From positions 2,599,001-2,663,000 of the forward strand of contig NZ_CP022336.1 in the NCBI RefSeq assembly GCF_002218195.1: 64,000 nt of DNA, written 5' to 3'. Below, piece after piece: positions 44,194 through 53,394 of the stretch. The position numbers were made by a program, and so were the translations under genes. The notes under the pieces were generated by a model that was not told the origin of the DNA, did no database searches, and saw nothing but the letters and a program-made list of their open reading frames with translations. Every line of letters begins with the position of its first letter. Positions within the stretch are counted from its first letter, which is position 1. The DNA comes from Sphingorhabdus sp. SMR4y. GTDB lineage: Bacteria; Pseudomonadota; Alphaproteobacteria; Sphingomonadales; Sphingomonadaceae.

Positions 44194-45570
44194 TCAGGGT
44201 CGCTTCACATCCGGATAGCGTCCGCCGATCTTGTAGAAGCTGATGCATATCGCGTTGCAGGCGAAGAAGAACACCGGCAGAATCGTGAAGCAGAAATACA
44301 GCGCGTTGACCGCGGATTCCGGCTGTTCCACAATCTCGCCACCGGTGGTTGGCAGATAATTGGAAAAGCTCAGATAGGCACCGACCGCCGCCACACCGAG
44401 CGCGAAAGTGGTCTTCTCGATAATGGCGATCACACTGGAGAGCAGGCCTTCCCGTCGCAATCCCGTGACTTCGCGGTCATAGGCCAGGCTGTCGACGAAC
44501 ATGGAAATCGAGAGCAGGATCATGCCGCCGGAACCAAGGCCGCTGATGACTCCGCGCCAGATAATCCCCCAGGTGGTAATCGAACTGTCGGTCGTCAGCC
44601 AGCTCAGTGAGCCGATCGCCATCATCAACAGCCCGATGATATAGGCATTGCGCTTGCCAAGCCGGCGTTCCATCCACAGCCAGAGGGGCATTGACACTGC
44701 GGTGGCGATATTTTGCGCCAGCGCAAGCTGCATCTGCCCGGTATAACCGATCAACAGGACGTTCAGCTTGAACAGCAGGCCGGTCGTGGCGAGGCTGGCG
44801 AAGGCGAGGAACTGGAATATCTTGGCTGCAACAATCGCGACGAACGGCTTGTTGCGATAAATCTGCTTCAGCGAGTCCCAGCTGATTGCAGGTTCCGGTT
44901 CTTTTGATGCCTCGATATGCGGAGCCTTGGCCGTCCCCAGAAAGGATGCGAACATCGCGGAGCCAATAACCAGCGCCATGACCCAGCCCATGATCATATA
45001 ACCATTGGCATCGGCGCCTCCCCAGGAGATCAGGGCCGCTGTTCCGGCCATGGCCAGGATCTGGCCGAGCGACACGAAGAGCGTCCGGAAAGACAATAGT
45101 CGGGAGCGCTGGTATTTTGACCCCGTCATCTCTGACGGCATGGCCATATAAGGCACATTGAAAAGCGAATAGCCGGTCGAATAAAGGATCAGTGCCAGAA
45201 ACATGTACAGCGAGATATAGTCGTCATCCATCGCCGGCGGCGAGAAGATGGCGAGAAAAGACAGCGCCGAAACGAGCGCGCCGGCGAGCAGATAGGGCCG
45301 GCGTCTGCCCCATTTCGACCGTGTCTTGTCGCTCATCGAGCCAATGACAAAATCGGCGACGGCATCATATAGCTTTGACGCCATCAGCAGATAGCCCGCG
45401 ATTTCCGCATCCTTGCCCAATACCGTGGTCATGAACGCCGGGAAATAGGTGGTGACACCGTTCAACATGATCGACACGCCGACCGTGCCCACGCCGAAGC
45501 CCAGGCACACGCTCATTGGCAATTTCGGGTCCGACGTGCCGTCCGGGTTGATATGTGGCTGGTTGCTCAT
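44194..45570 (-). CDS. GPH-type (MelB-like) symporter 2
   Basis: 458 aa, about 12 transmembrane helices. It has VADFVIGSMSDKTRSKWGRRRPY, the canonical GPH loop 2-3 signature, and NVPYMAMPSEMT in the following helix pair. It is convergent with GPH symporter 1 and is the only gene in its transcription unit. It is more canonical in the loop signature than the other two GPH proteins in the window. The substrate is unknown. Confidence 0.9.
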   Translation of the reverse strand: MSNQPHINPDGTSDPKLPMSVCLGFGVGTVGVSIMLNGVTTYFPAFMTTVLGKDAEIAGYLLMASKLYDAVADFVIGSMSDKTRSKWGRRRPYLLAGALVSALSFLAIFSPPAMDDDYISLYMFLALILYSTGYSLFNVPYMAMPSEMTGSKYQRSRLLSFRTLFVSLGQILAMAGTAALISWGGADANGYMIMGWVMALVIGSAMFASFLGTAKAPHIEASKEPEPAISWDSLKQIYRNKPFVAIVAAKIFQFLAFASLATTGLLFKLNVLLIGYTGQMQLALAQNIATAVSMPLWLWMERRLGKRNAYIIGLLMMAIGSLSWLTTDSSITTWGIIWRGVISGLGSGGMILLSISMFVDSLAYDREVTGLRREGLLSSVIAIIEKTTFALGVAAVGAYLSFSNYLPTTGGEIVEQPESAVNALYFCFTILPVFFFACNAICISFYKIGGRYPDVKRP

Positions 45571-45705
45571 TCGGTCATATCCTTATGCGAGCAGGCGGCG
45601 TGCGCCCTGATCGAATAGTTGAATTCGGTTGGAGAAAATTGCGCCGCTGCCAGGCGTCGCGGCTTGAAATGTTGCATAAAATTCTGGGCTATTGCCGGCG
45701 TCGTC

Positions 45706-45720
45706 ACCGGATGATCCGGT
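45706..45720. promoter_or_regulatory. Perfect 15-nt palindrome, candidate operator
   Basis: ACCGGAT-G-ATCCGGT lies about 136 nt upstream of the minus-strand GPH symporter 2. It is symmetric enough for a dimeric regulator, but no regulator gene adjoins it. Confidence 0.35.
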
Positions 45721-45983
45721 CCGGGCGACGGGGCTATCAGCAGGATGGTCGACAGTCCGGTCAAAATTGTAACATCCTGGCACCATATGCCGGGCTATGG
45801 ACAAGGCGCTGCCCGATGCCGCGCAAATTATACTCTTGTCGATCTGCCTTTGCCATTTGTAATGCAGTTACACCTTGGTGTGGGCTTCTCTCGCTCGTCT
45901 GGCCATTTGATCGCAGAACGGATAGCCGGCCCTGCTTGTCGTCGATCGCGATCCATCAGATGTGCGGAACGATGGTGAGCAGA

Positions 45984-46004
45984 CCGGGCCCGGTAAAGGC
46001 CCGG
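45984..46004 (-). terminator. GC-rich hairpin after the MFS gene
   Basis: CCGGGCC (45984-45990) pairs with GGCCCGG (45998-46004) around a 7-nt loop, just past the minus-strand stop at 46012. There is no T-tract, so termination may need Rho. Confidence 0.35.
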
Positions 46005-46011
46005 CCTGGTT

Positions 46012-47379
46012 TCAGTTCTGATCGACGAGCGCCGGATCCAGTAAAAGAGCGGTCTCTGTTTTCGCCAGACGGGCTCTTGTCATCCCGCGCCATGCAACCG
46101 CGTAGAGAATCGAGCCAATCAGCAGGCTGGGAATGGCGACAATGGCGATCGACCAGCCAACCAGTTCGGGATCACCGAGTATATGTTCGGTGACCGAAGC
46201 GATCAGCAAGGGGCCGCATGCCGCACCGATCATGGTGTTGAGGATCAGGGTCAGGGAAATGGAACTGCCCCGCATTTGCGGAGGCACGATGGCCTGCAAC
46301 GTCGCAAACATGACCGTCCCGACCACAGAGAAGATGGCTGCGCTAGAGGCAACCAGCAGGGCGGCCATATAGACATCCTCGAGCATCACGGCGAGCGCGG
46401 AAGGGATGGCCAGCAAAGGGACGAAGGTGAGAATAGCGAATCGCGCCATTATCTTGCCCGACTTCATCGACCGATCGAGCAAAATTCCGCCGAGCAGCGG
46501 TCCGATTGCGGCAAAACCGATAGAAAACGGTCCAAGCCATGCGCCGAGAAAGGCCGGAGAGGCGCCAAAAGCGCGCATCAGCATGGCCGGTGCCCAGGCA
46601 CCCGCGCCATAGGCGACGAGGAAGATGATTGCGAAACCAAAGTAGAGTGGCAGCAATACGCCCCGGTTGCGCCAGAAAAATTGGGCTTCTGCGACACCGG
46701 GCAGCGCTGCCTTCACCGGTTTGACTGCAGTCGCATTATGACGCCGTGGTTCGCGTGTCGTCGCCAGACCCATCGCCACGAGCAGTCCGACTGCTCCGCA
46801 GATGACAAAGGTGGTGCGCCACGGAGTCATGGTTCCGATAATGGGAATTCCTGCAAATCCGCCGGCAATCGCAACGCTGATGATGATGCCGGTGACAGAA
46901 ATTGCGATCCCGTTAGCGAGCCCCTGACCCATCATGTAAACGCTGATCGGGCGACCGCGTTTTTCCGGCGGGAACATGTCGGCGATCAACGAGATCGCGC
47001 AGGGGCCCAAGGCGGCTTCGCCAAGCCCGACCATCAAGCGGGCGGCAAATAATTCGCCAAAGCTGGTGGCATAGCCGCTCGCGATGGTGGCCAGACTCCA
47101 GATGGAAATACCGGCAATCAGCAAGCGCTTGCGCGACGTGCGATCGGCCAGCAGCCCCATCGGCAAGCCCATGAACGCATAGAACACCCCGAAGGCCAGG
47201 CCCTGCAACAGCCCGATCTGGACATCGGTGATGCCAAGATCCAGCCGGATCGGGTCCACCACGATATTGAGGATCGCCCGGTCAATGACGGAAAAAATGC
47301 CTGCCAGGAAAAGCAGGCTGACCATCCACCAGGCGCTACTAGCGCGCGGCCATGTCGAAGCGGGTGCAGCAGCGGTCAC
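46012..47379 (-). CDS. MFS transporter (spinster-like)
   Basis: 455 aa, 12 transmembrane helices. The start region FSVIDRAILNIVVDPIRLDLGI and loop 2-3 GLLADRTSRKRLL are typical of the spinster-like MFS branch common in sphingomonads. The ATG overlaps the upstream phosphotransferase stop by 4 nt. It is the last gene of a four-gene minus-strand operon. Direction of transport and substrate are unknown. Confidence 0.9.
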   Translation of the reverse strand: MTAAAPASTWPRASSAWWMVSLLFLAGIFSVIDRAILNIVVDPIRLDLGITDVQIGLLQGLAFGVFYAFMGLPMGLLADRTSRKRLLIAGISIWSLATIASGYATSFGELFAARLMVGLGEAALGPCAISLIADMFPPEKRGRPISVYMMGQGLANGIAISVTGIIISVAIAGGFAGIPIIGTMTPWRTTFVICGAVGLLVAMGLATTREPRRHNATAVKPVKAALPGVAEAQFFWRNRGVLLPLYFGFAIIFLVAYGAGAWAPAMLMRAFGASPAFLGAWLGPFSIGFAAIGPLLGGILLDRSMKSGKIMARFAILTFVPLLAIPSALAVMLEDVYMAALLVASSAAIFSVVGTVMFATLQAIVPPQMRGSSISLTLILNTMIGAACGPLLIASVTEHILGDPELVGWSIAIVAIPSLLIGSILYAVAWRGMTRARLAKTETALLLDPALVDQN

Positions 47380-48389
47380 AGCAGGCCTGCATCGCGCGCG
47401 CGGGTCTTGATATAGTCTCCGAGCCAGTCGAGATTACGGAAGCGCAATGTGCCGCGTCCGACCGATACCGAACTGTGAGCCATACCGGCGACAAGACGGA
47501 ATGCTTTGGCCATCATGAACAATTCACCGTTTTCGATTTCCAGCGGAGTGAACGGACGGACTGACTGATAACCGGCTTCGAACGCTTCGCCATAAGCAGG
47601 CGAGAAATCATAGAAGAGATTGCCCCAGACATAATTTTTGACATCCTGCATCAGGAAATCTTCGCCAGCGGCGTCAAAATCGAGGAATGTGATCGTGCCT
47701 TTATCGTCGACATGGACATTGCTCGGGTGGAAATCGCGATGGCAGATGCCCATCGGCACGCCAGCATCGGCCAGTTCCTGCAGTCTTTTGTCGAGGGCCG
47801 ATGCAATGATCGGGTAGTCCCGGAGATCGTCGGGCCGATCATAGACGAAATCGAGCAATGCGGGCAGGCAGATATTATAGTCGCGGGCCGTGTCGGGCGT
47901 GAATTTATGGCCGGGCCCGGCATGCTCGATTCCCAGCAGATGCATTTTTGCAAATTGCGCGCCAATCTGTGCGGCCGTATCCTCGCTCAGCATGTCGCCG
48001 AATTTCTTGCCCGGTGCCCAGTCGTACAGCGCAAGGGCCCGGTCACCTTCCGGTGAGGAGGCCTTGAAATAGAGACTGCCGTCATGTTGCGGTACCGCGA
48101 CCGAAGCAGGAAATTCACGATCTTTCAGAAAGGCGAGAAAATCGAGTTCATAGGCAACGTCATCCACGTCGCGATAGGTCTTGCGCCACACGCGCAACGC
48201 ATATTTTGTTTTTGCGTCCTGCACCAGATATACATCGTTCATCCCGCGATAGAGGAGCCACGCCTCGACCTTGCCCGAGACAGGATAACGCGCGGCCACC
48301 TCGCGGGCAATGAAGTCGGGGTGGACAACCGAGTGTGAAATCTGGGCGACCGGCAGATCGGAATCAATCGAAGAAGAGGCGAAGTTCAT
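47376..48389 (-). CDS. Aminoglycoside-phosphotransferase-fold kinase
   Basis: 337 aa, APH/choline-kinase/SrkA-like fold. The N-lobe has YLVQDAKTKYALRVWRK (ATP lysine region). The Brenner catalytic loop is CHRDFHPSNV, and the metal-binding acid is in FLDFDAAG. It phosphorylates a small hydroxyl-bearing molecule or a protein Ser/Thr. Between a hydrolase-fold gene (26-nt overlap) and an MFS gene (4-nt overlap), so it acts with both. A homoserine-kinase-II-like or detoxifying role are alternatives. Confidence 0.85.
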   Translation of the reverse strand: MNFASSSIDSDLPVAQISHSVVHPDFIAREVAARYPVSGKVEAWLLYRGMNDVYLVQDAKTKYALRVWRKTYRDVDDVAYELDFLAFLKDREFPASVAVPQHDGSLYFKASSPEGDRALALYDWAPGKKFGDMLSEDTAAQIGAQFAKMHLLGIEHAGPGHKFTPDTARDYNICLPALLDFVYDRPDDLRDYPIIASALDKRLQELADAGVPMGICHRDFHPSNVHVDDKGTITFLDFDAAGEDFLMQDVKNYVWGNLFYDFSPAYGEAFEAGYQSVRPFTPLEIENGELFMMAKAFRLVAGMAHSSVSVGRGTLRFRNLDWLGDYIKTRARDAGLL

Positions 48390-49167
48390 TGGCTATTCTT
48401 TCCTGTGCAAATTCAAAAATATCTCGGTTCAGATCCGGCATGTGACGTATGGTGATGCCGGGGATGAGTGCGGCCGCTTCGAGCGACGCTTCACGCAATT
48501 GTTCGTCGGGCTGTAGCAGCAGCGCTGGCAAAGTCAGCCCGGTTATTCGTGTATAGTCATAGGACCAGACACCGCGATAGGCCCAGCTGGACCGGTCCAG
48601 CATCCAGGCCTTGTCGGCGAACGACCGGATTGCCCGTTCGAGCGGTACGCGCCGGTCGCGCTGGCCAACGACATAGTCCCACAAGCGTGGCAGCATCGAC
48701 AATATCGCTGTGCCGGCATCGTCATTGGCCGGTGTCTCGACCACATTTTTCAATAACTCGGCGCGTTTTTCCTCGGGATACATCGGGATGCCGGTCATTG
48801 CGATGCGCGCAACCTTGTCGCCCCGCAGTAGCGCCAGTTCCATGGTCAGCAGTGCGCCGGTATGAAAGCCGTAAACATCAACCGGACCGGCGATGGCGAG
48901 CGCGTCGATGGCATCGGAAAAGCTTGCCGCATAGCCGGCCATATCGAGCGGCGCCGGCGGAGGATCGGACATGCCATAGCCCGGGGTATCGAATGCGATG
49001 ACCCGGCGGTCTGTTGCCAGAGCATCGATCAACAGTTCATATTCGTAGGAAGAAGAAGGATTCTGGTGCAGCAGGATCACTGTCGGTGCTGTCGGATTTT
49101 CCGGCGCGGCCTCGCGGTAGTGCATCTGGCCATACCGGCATTGTGTATAGGCGCGGGTCACCATCAT
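48364..49167 (-). CDS. Alpha/beta-hydrolase-fold protein with His in the nucleophile elbow
   Basis: 267 aa. LLHQNPSSS (32-40) is the oxyanion region and DTPGYGMSDPP (60-70) a usual loop, but the elbow reads G100-F-H102-T-G104 in place of G-x-S-x-G. The C-terminal catalytic histidine position also appears lost (LNRDIFEF where a GH-x motif is usual). It is probably not a normal serine hydrolase. Two other window proteins share the H-T-G elbow. Overlaps its neighbours on both sides in a four-gene operon. Confidence 0.85.
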   Translation of the reverse strand: MMVTRAYTQCRYGQMHYREAAPENPTAPTVILLHQNPSSSYEYELLIDALATDRRVIAFDTPGYGMSDPPPAPLDMAGYAASFSDAIDALAIAGPVDVYGFHTGALLTMELALLRGDKVARIAMTGIPMYPEEKRAELLKNVVETPANDDAGTAILSMLPRLWDYVVGQRDRRVPLERAIRSFADKAWMLDRSSWAYRGVWSYDYTRITGLTLPALLLQPDEQLREASLEAAALIPGITIRHMPDLNRDIFEFAQERIANELRLFFD

Positions 49168-50348
49168 TCGATACCCGCTAATATCATGTTAGGCAGCGCT
49201 GAATCGTCCCATGTGTAGCTTGGCGTTCCGATCCGGACGATCACCAGCTGCTCGGACGGGACGATATAGACCCGCTGGCCGGCCGAACCGTCGAGAAAAT
49301 AGACATCGTCACGGGCAAAAGATTCTGCGGCTGTGACCACGGCGCTGATGCCCCTGCCATATGTTCGGCCTGGGTTATGCGGGCTACCACGCCATATCTG
49401 CCAGCCGTAATTGGGATTGGCGGGGGAAGGGGCGAGCATCTGCTTGACCCAATGTTGTGGCAGGACCTGATCTGTGCCGACACGGCCGCTGTTGAGCAGC
49501 AGAAGCCCGATACGCAGCCAGTCTTGTGCGCTGGCAATCAGGCAGCAGGAATAGCGCGGCGATCCGTCCATCCGATCCAGCCACAAAGAGGCATCGCCAG
49601 CACCGATCGGTTGCCAGATCGAGCGGGACAGCCAGTCCGCATAGCGCATGCCGGTCGCGCCCTCGATGGCCCAGCCGAGCATCGCCGTATTGCCATTGGC
49701 GTAACAGAATTCCTGCAGCGGGACACAGCCGTCCGGCCAGTGGGCAACCGCCGCTCCGAGATCGTTTCCGAAACTATACTGCCAATAGGGACCATCACTG
49801 GCGCTAGCAAAAGGCGGTGTCTGCATGCCGCTGGCCATCTCAAGGAAGGCGCGAACGGGCCTGGAGCCCCGAGCGGTTCCCCGCATAGTGGGTATATAAT
49901 CGGAGATCGGGTCGTCGACGCTTTTGATATGGCCGGCCGCTACTGCCGTTCCCACTGCCAGAGCCACCACTGTTTTCGCCATCGATGCCGTTTCGTAGCG
50001 GGATTCCGGGCTAAAACTGTCCCAGTATTTCTCCAGTTGCAGCTTGCCGTCTTTCCAGATCAGAAGCGCATAGCTTTTTTCGGTTTCCGCGAGCCGGAGT
50101 GTTTTTCTGATAGCCTCCGGGCGGATCGAACTCTCTTCAACCGGCCGGAATTTTACCGCATTGCCGCCACGGACAGCCTCTTGCGGTTGATACCAGTCGA
50201 TGTCCTTGACCAGTGTCTGGACCGGAAAATCGGCGCGCCTTTGCTCAACCAGCTCGACCTGTTCCGCGCTCGGCCACGCGAGCGACGGGGCCTGAGCGGA
50301 TGCGGCGCTGGCCAGGGAAGCGATAAGTAAAGTGATGACCTTACGCAT
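49164..50348 (-). CDS. Exported serine hydrolase, class C beta-lactamase fold
   Basis: 394 aa. The signal peptide ends near ASAQA (residue 20). The SxxK catalytic motif is S122-M-A-K125 and the YxN motif is Y216-A-N218. This is the esterase/DD-peptidase-like beta-lactamase family (PF00144), likely periplasmic. It is first in a four-gene operon whose later products are a hydrolase-fold protein, a kinase and an MFS transporter. It may cleave an ester or amide in the periplasm before import. Confidence 0.9.
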   Translation of the reverse strand: MRKVITLLIASLASAASAQAPSLAWPSAEQVELVEQRRADFPVQTLVKDIDWYQPQEAVRGGNAVKFRPVEESSIRPEAIRKTLRLAETEKSYALLIWKDGKLQLEKYWDSFSPESRYETASMAKTVVALAVGTAVAAGHIKSVDDPISDYIPTMRGTARGSRPVRAFLEMASGMQTPPFASASDGPYWQYSFGNDLGAAVAHWPDGCVPLQEFCYANGNTAMLGWAIEGATGMRYADWLSRSIWQPIGAGDASLWLDRMDGSPRYSCCLIASAQDWLRIGLLLLNSGRVGTDQVLPQHWVKQMLAPSPANPNYGWQIWRGSPHNPGRTYGRGISAVVTAAESFARDDVYFLDGSAGQRVYIVPSEQLVIVRIGTPSYTWDDSALPNMILAGIE

Positions 50349-50463
50349 TGTGAACAGGAGGCCTCATGAATTGGTATTTTCAGGAGGCAACATGGCGCCG
50401 CATGACAGGTTTGGATATTCCGGGATAGTGAATGACCGTCTATCGGGCACCGTTCCAGGACAT

Positions 50464-50494
50464 AAAAAAGGGGCGGCACAATCGCGCCGCCCCT
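50464..50494 (-). terminator. Intrinsic terminator of the TonB receptor
   Basis: On the minus strand a 9-bp GC stem (AGGGGCGGC / GCCGCCCCT, plus-strand arms 50469-50477 and 50486-50494) with an 8-nt loop is followed by a run of six T. It sits 23 nt past the receptor stop. It separates the receptor from the downstream four-gene operon. Confidence 0.9.
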
Positions 50495-50516
50495 CTCGTC
50501 TAACCAGGCTTATAAA

Positions 50517-53105
50517 TTAGAATTTAAAGCCGGCCTTGATCCCGACGGTACGCAACTCGGGCAGACCAAGGTTCAGATATCCATAAGGACCGGTCAGGGA
50601 GAAGTCCGGTGTCAGCAATGAATTCTGCGCGATCGAAGTATATTGCTTGTTGTTGAGAAGGTTCTTGGCAAAAACTTCCAGCGTCAGATCGCCTCTGGTG
50701 AAACCGATCCGGCCGTTGACTACAGCTCTGCCCTTGATCCAGGTCAGGTTTGCAGCATCTACAAATTGCTTGGATTTGTAGTTTACGTCAGACCGGATGA
50801 ACCAGCCACCATTGTCCCAATTTTCAATGTCACCGAAAAACTCGATACCTACCGAACCCGAGTATTTGGATGTCAGAGCCAGCTGATTGCCTTCGAAACC
50901 ATCGTCGATGACACCGGTCAGCAAGGAGATGGACGGATCCGCGAAGCTCTGGATGGAGCTGTCATTGATCGCGCCTGCTGCGGTGATGTTGACGCCTTCG
51001 ACCGGGCTGGCAACAACATCAAGTTCGACACCCCAGAGATTCACATCGCCGGTATTGGCAACGCCGTTGATGATCTGTGGCAGGGAGGTCGTTGGGTCAA
51101 TGAAGATGGCTGACCGCAGGTTGTACTGGTCTGTCCAGTCGGCCTTGTAGACTGCCAGGCTGCCGCGAAGCAGGCCATTGAAGAACGAACCCTTGAGGCC
51201 GACTTCATAGTTGGTCAGCTTTTCTGGTTTCGTCAAAACGCCCAGTCCGATGCCGGCGGCCGCCGCTACTTCGCCCGCCGAACCGGTGAAGAAAGAGGTG
51301 TTGAACGAAGTGATGCTAACGTTCGCGGCTTTGGCCCATGACGCATAAATCATGACATCCGGATTGATGTCATAGTTGATGATCACGCGGGGCTGGAAGT
51401 TGTTGAACGTCTCGGAGTAGAAGGATTCCAGCGGTGCAAATGTTCCCGATGGCAATCCGAAGCTGTTGTTCGCAGCGATGGTCAGCGGCGTAGCACCGGC
51501 ATAAGCAAAAATCTCATCCTGCTGGTAGCGGCCTTCGGCACTGATCGTCAGGCTGTCGGTAACTTCGTAGCTGAGACTGCCGAATACGCTCTTGGTGACC
51601 GATTTGCCAGGCGCCTTGAGGCTATTGCCACTGCGCGGTGCAGAAAATTGCTCCTCGCCGTAGATGCTGACAAGGTCATTTTTGGTGATAGCTTTCAGAT
51701 AGCTGACGCCAAGCATCGCCTGCAGCGGGCCGCCATTGTCGTAGGATGCACGGAATTCCTGCGAGAAATCCTCGTTTTCCCGCTCAACAAGGAACGGGAA
51801 GCTGAATTCTGCACGGGCACCCGGGATACCAGCGCCCGGATTGTCGAGCGAAGTGCTGTCATAATTGTCGAGATCGGCCAACTGGCTATAAATTTCGTAG
51901 TTATAGCCGGTCAACGACGACAGCGTGATACCGGTATCACCAATTTCATAATCGATCGTCATGTTCAGGTGGTAATATTTGCGTTTCAAGCCATAGCCTT
52001 CGACACCTTCACCCGGAGAGGTGACGCGCGCGGTATAATCGTTCAGGCGGTCCGCAAGCTGGCCGTCTTCCACGGTATTCTGCGCAGGGCTGAAGCCGGC
52101 TGGCAGGCCTGGCGCAGCACCGCAGATATAAGGACGGACGACTCGGGATTCAGTGGCACTGACACCTGCCGTGTAGCCGTTGAGGTTACAGTTCGAGCTG
52201 CTGGGAACAATCACTGTGCCGTTTGTGGTGCCGGAATTAAAAGGAATATTCAGCGCGCCATTGTCGGACCGTATTTCATAGGCGGACAACATGCCCTGGG
52301 CCGACGGACCATCATCATCTTCGGAATAGAGGCCGAAAGTGCTGATCTTCAGGCTGTCGGACGGCGTGAATTCGAGCTGGAGCGTGCCGGTGCGGGTCTG
52401 CTGATCGCCCAGGGTTTCAGACGGGTTGGCCTGGTTGGTATAGGAGCCGTCCGTTTTCCAGCCGCGACCGGTTGCCCGGAAGCCCAGAACGTCTTCGATA
52501 ATAGGGCCTTCCAGCGACAGCGACAGATCATAGCTGTTGCGGGTGCCGGCTGAGGCACTGACCGAGCCGCCAAAATAGTCGGCGGGCGCTTTGGTCACGA
52601 CATTGACGGCACCGGCGAAGGTGTTCCGTCCGAAATAGGCCGATTGCGGTCCTTTCAAAATCTCGATTCGTGCTGGATCGGTCACTGCGTTGACAGCCGT
52701 GGCAGATGCAACGGGAACGCCGTTGATGAAGGTCGCAGTCAGCGTCGACGTAGTGGTCGATGGTGTGAACCCGCGCAGCGAAATCTGCTGGAACGAGCGG
52801 TCGTTTCGACCAGAGTTCACGTTGTTCACGTTAATGCCTGGCGTGTTTTCCACCAGATCATTGATCGATGTGATGCCCTTGGCTTCGATCGTCTCGCTCG
52901 TCATCGCGGTAATTGCGATTGGCGTCTTCAGCAGATTTTCTTCACGCTTACGTGCCGTAACCACGATAACGCCCGGAGCTGCTTCGGCTTCGGCTTCTGT
53001 TTCCTGTGCATGAGCTGCGCCAGTTGGCAAAGCCAAGCTGGTGGTCGCCGCAGCAATTGCTACTAGTGAGCAACTTAATTTGCTCGTCATTGTAAGATAT
53101 TTCAT
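50517..53105 (-). CDS. TonB-dependent outer-membrane receptor
   Basis: 862 aa from the ATG at 53105 (GGAAGGG upstream). A signal peptide ends near AHAQ. The TonB box region is GVIVVTARKREE, the plug has PARIEILKGPQSAYFGRNTFAG, and the barrel ends in AGFKF. It is the longest receptor in the window. It is transcribed alone (terminator at 50464-50494), divergent from the GPH symporter 3 operon. The ligand is unknown. Confidence 0.94.
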   Translation of the reverse strand: MKYLTMTSKLSCSLVAIAAATTSLALPTGAAHAQETEAEAEAAPGVIVVTARKREENLLKTPIAITAMTSETIEAKGITSINDLVENTPGINVNNVNSGRNDRSFQQISLRGFTPSTTTSTLTATFINGVPVASATAVNAVTDPARIEILKGPQSAYFGRNTFAGAVNVVTKAPADYFGGSVSASAGTRNSYDLSLSLEGPIIEDVLGFRATGRGWKTDGSYTNQANPSETLGDQQTRTGTLQLEFTPSDSLKISTFGLYSEDDDGPSAQGMLSAYEIRSDNGALNIPFNSGTTNGTVIVPSSSNCNLNGYTAGVSATESRVVRPYICGAAPGLPAGFSPAQNTVEDGQLADRLNDYTARVTSPGEGVEGYGLKRKYYHLNMTIDYEIGDTGITLSSLTGYNYEIYSQLADLDNYDSTSLDNPGAGIPGARAEFSFPFLVERENEDFSQEFRASYDNGGPLQAMLGVSYLKAITKNDLVSIYGEEQFSAPRSGNSLKAPGKSVTKSVFGSLSYEVTDSLTISAEGRYQQDEIFAYAGATPLTIAANNSFGLPSGTFAPLESFYSETFNNFQPRVIINYDINPDVMIYASWAKAANVSITSFNTSFFTGSAGEVAAAAGIGLGVLTKPEKLTNYEVGLKGSFFNGLLRGSLAVYKADWTDQYNLRSAIFIDPTTSLPQIINGVANTGDVNLWGVELDVVASPVEGVNITAAGAINDSSIQSFADPSISLLTGVIDDGFEGNQLALTSKYSGSVGIEFFGDIENWDNGGWFIRSDVNYKSKQFVDAANLTWIKGRAVVNGRIGFTRGDLTLEVFAKNLLNNKQYTSIAQNSLLTPDFSLTGPYGYLNLGLPELRTVGIKAGFKF

Positions 53106-53167
53106 AATTCGAACCCTTCCGGATATTTTCAAGTCCTGTGCCGGGACCTGCTGGATTTAAAAGTGCA

Positions 53168-53179
53168 AGCGGTAACGCT
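53168..53179. promoter_or_regulatory. LacI-like half-palindrome upstream of the receptor
   Basis: AGCG-GTAA-CGCT, with the extended context GACAGCGTTACCGCT on the receptor strand. It resembles LacI-family operator motifs found upstream of TonB receptors in related bacteria. No LacI gene is in the window, so this is a weak call. Confidence 0.3.
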
Positions 53180-53394
53180 GTCTTAAGTCCACCCCCGCTA
53201 TCCAAGTCGGGCCTTCTTGGCCTCAACTCGCCACCATATCTCCGGCGACACGTCCTTTGTTACAATCGCGTTTCGCCCACTATCCACCACGCGATCAATC
53301 GGCGTTAGTCTAGCACCGATTGCCCGTGAACGGTCCACTACCTTGCCGGCTAATGTAAAATTGCATCAGTCATTGGTATGGAGTCTTCAGCACT

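Larger units (their letters stand above)
45571..46011. other. Intergenic region upstream of GPH symporter 2
   Basis: 441 nt. It holds a perfect palindrome ACCGGAT-G-ATCCGGT at 45706-45720 and a hairpin near 45984-46004. No credible gene or RNA is recognised. Confidence 0.5.

Noticed and set aside
49377-50330. 317-aa plus-strand frame
   Set aside because: Antisense to the beta-lactamase-fold gene, which has SxxK and YxN motifs and a signal peptide.
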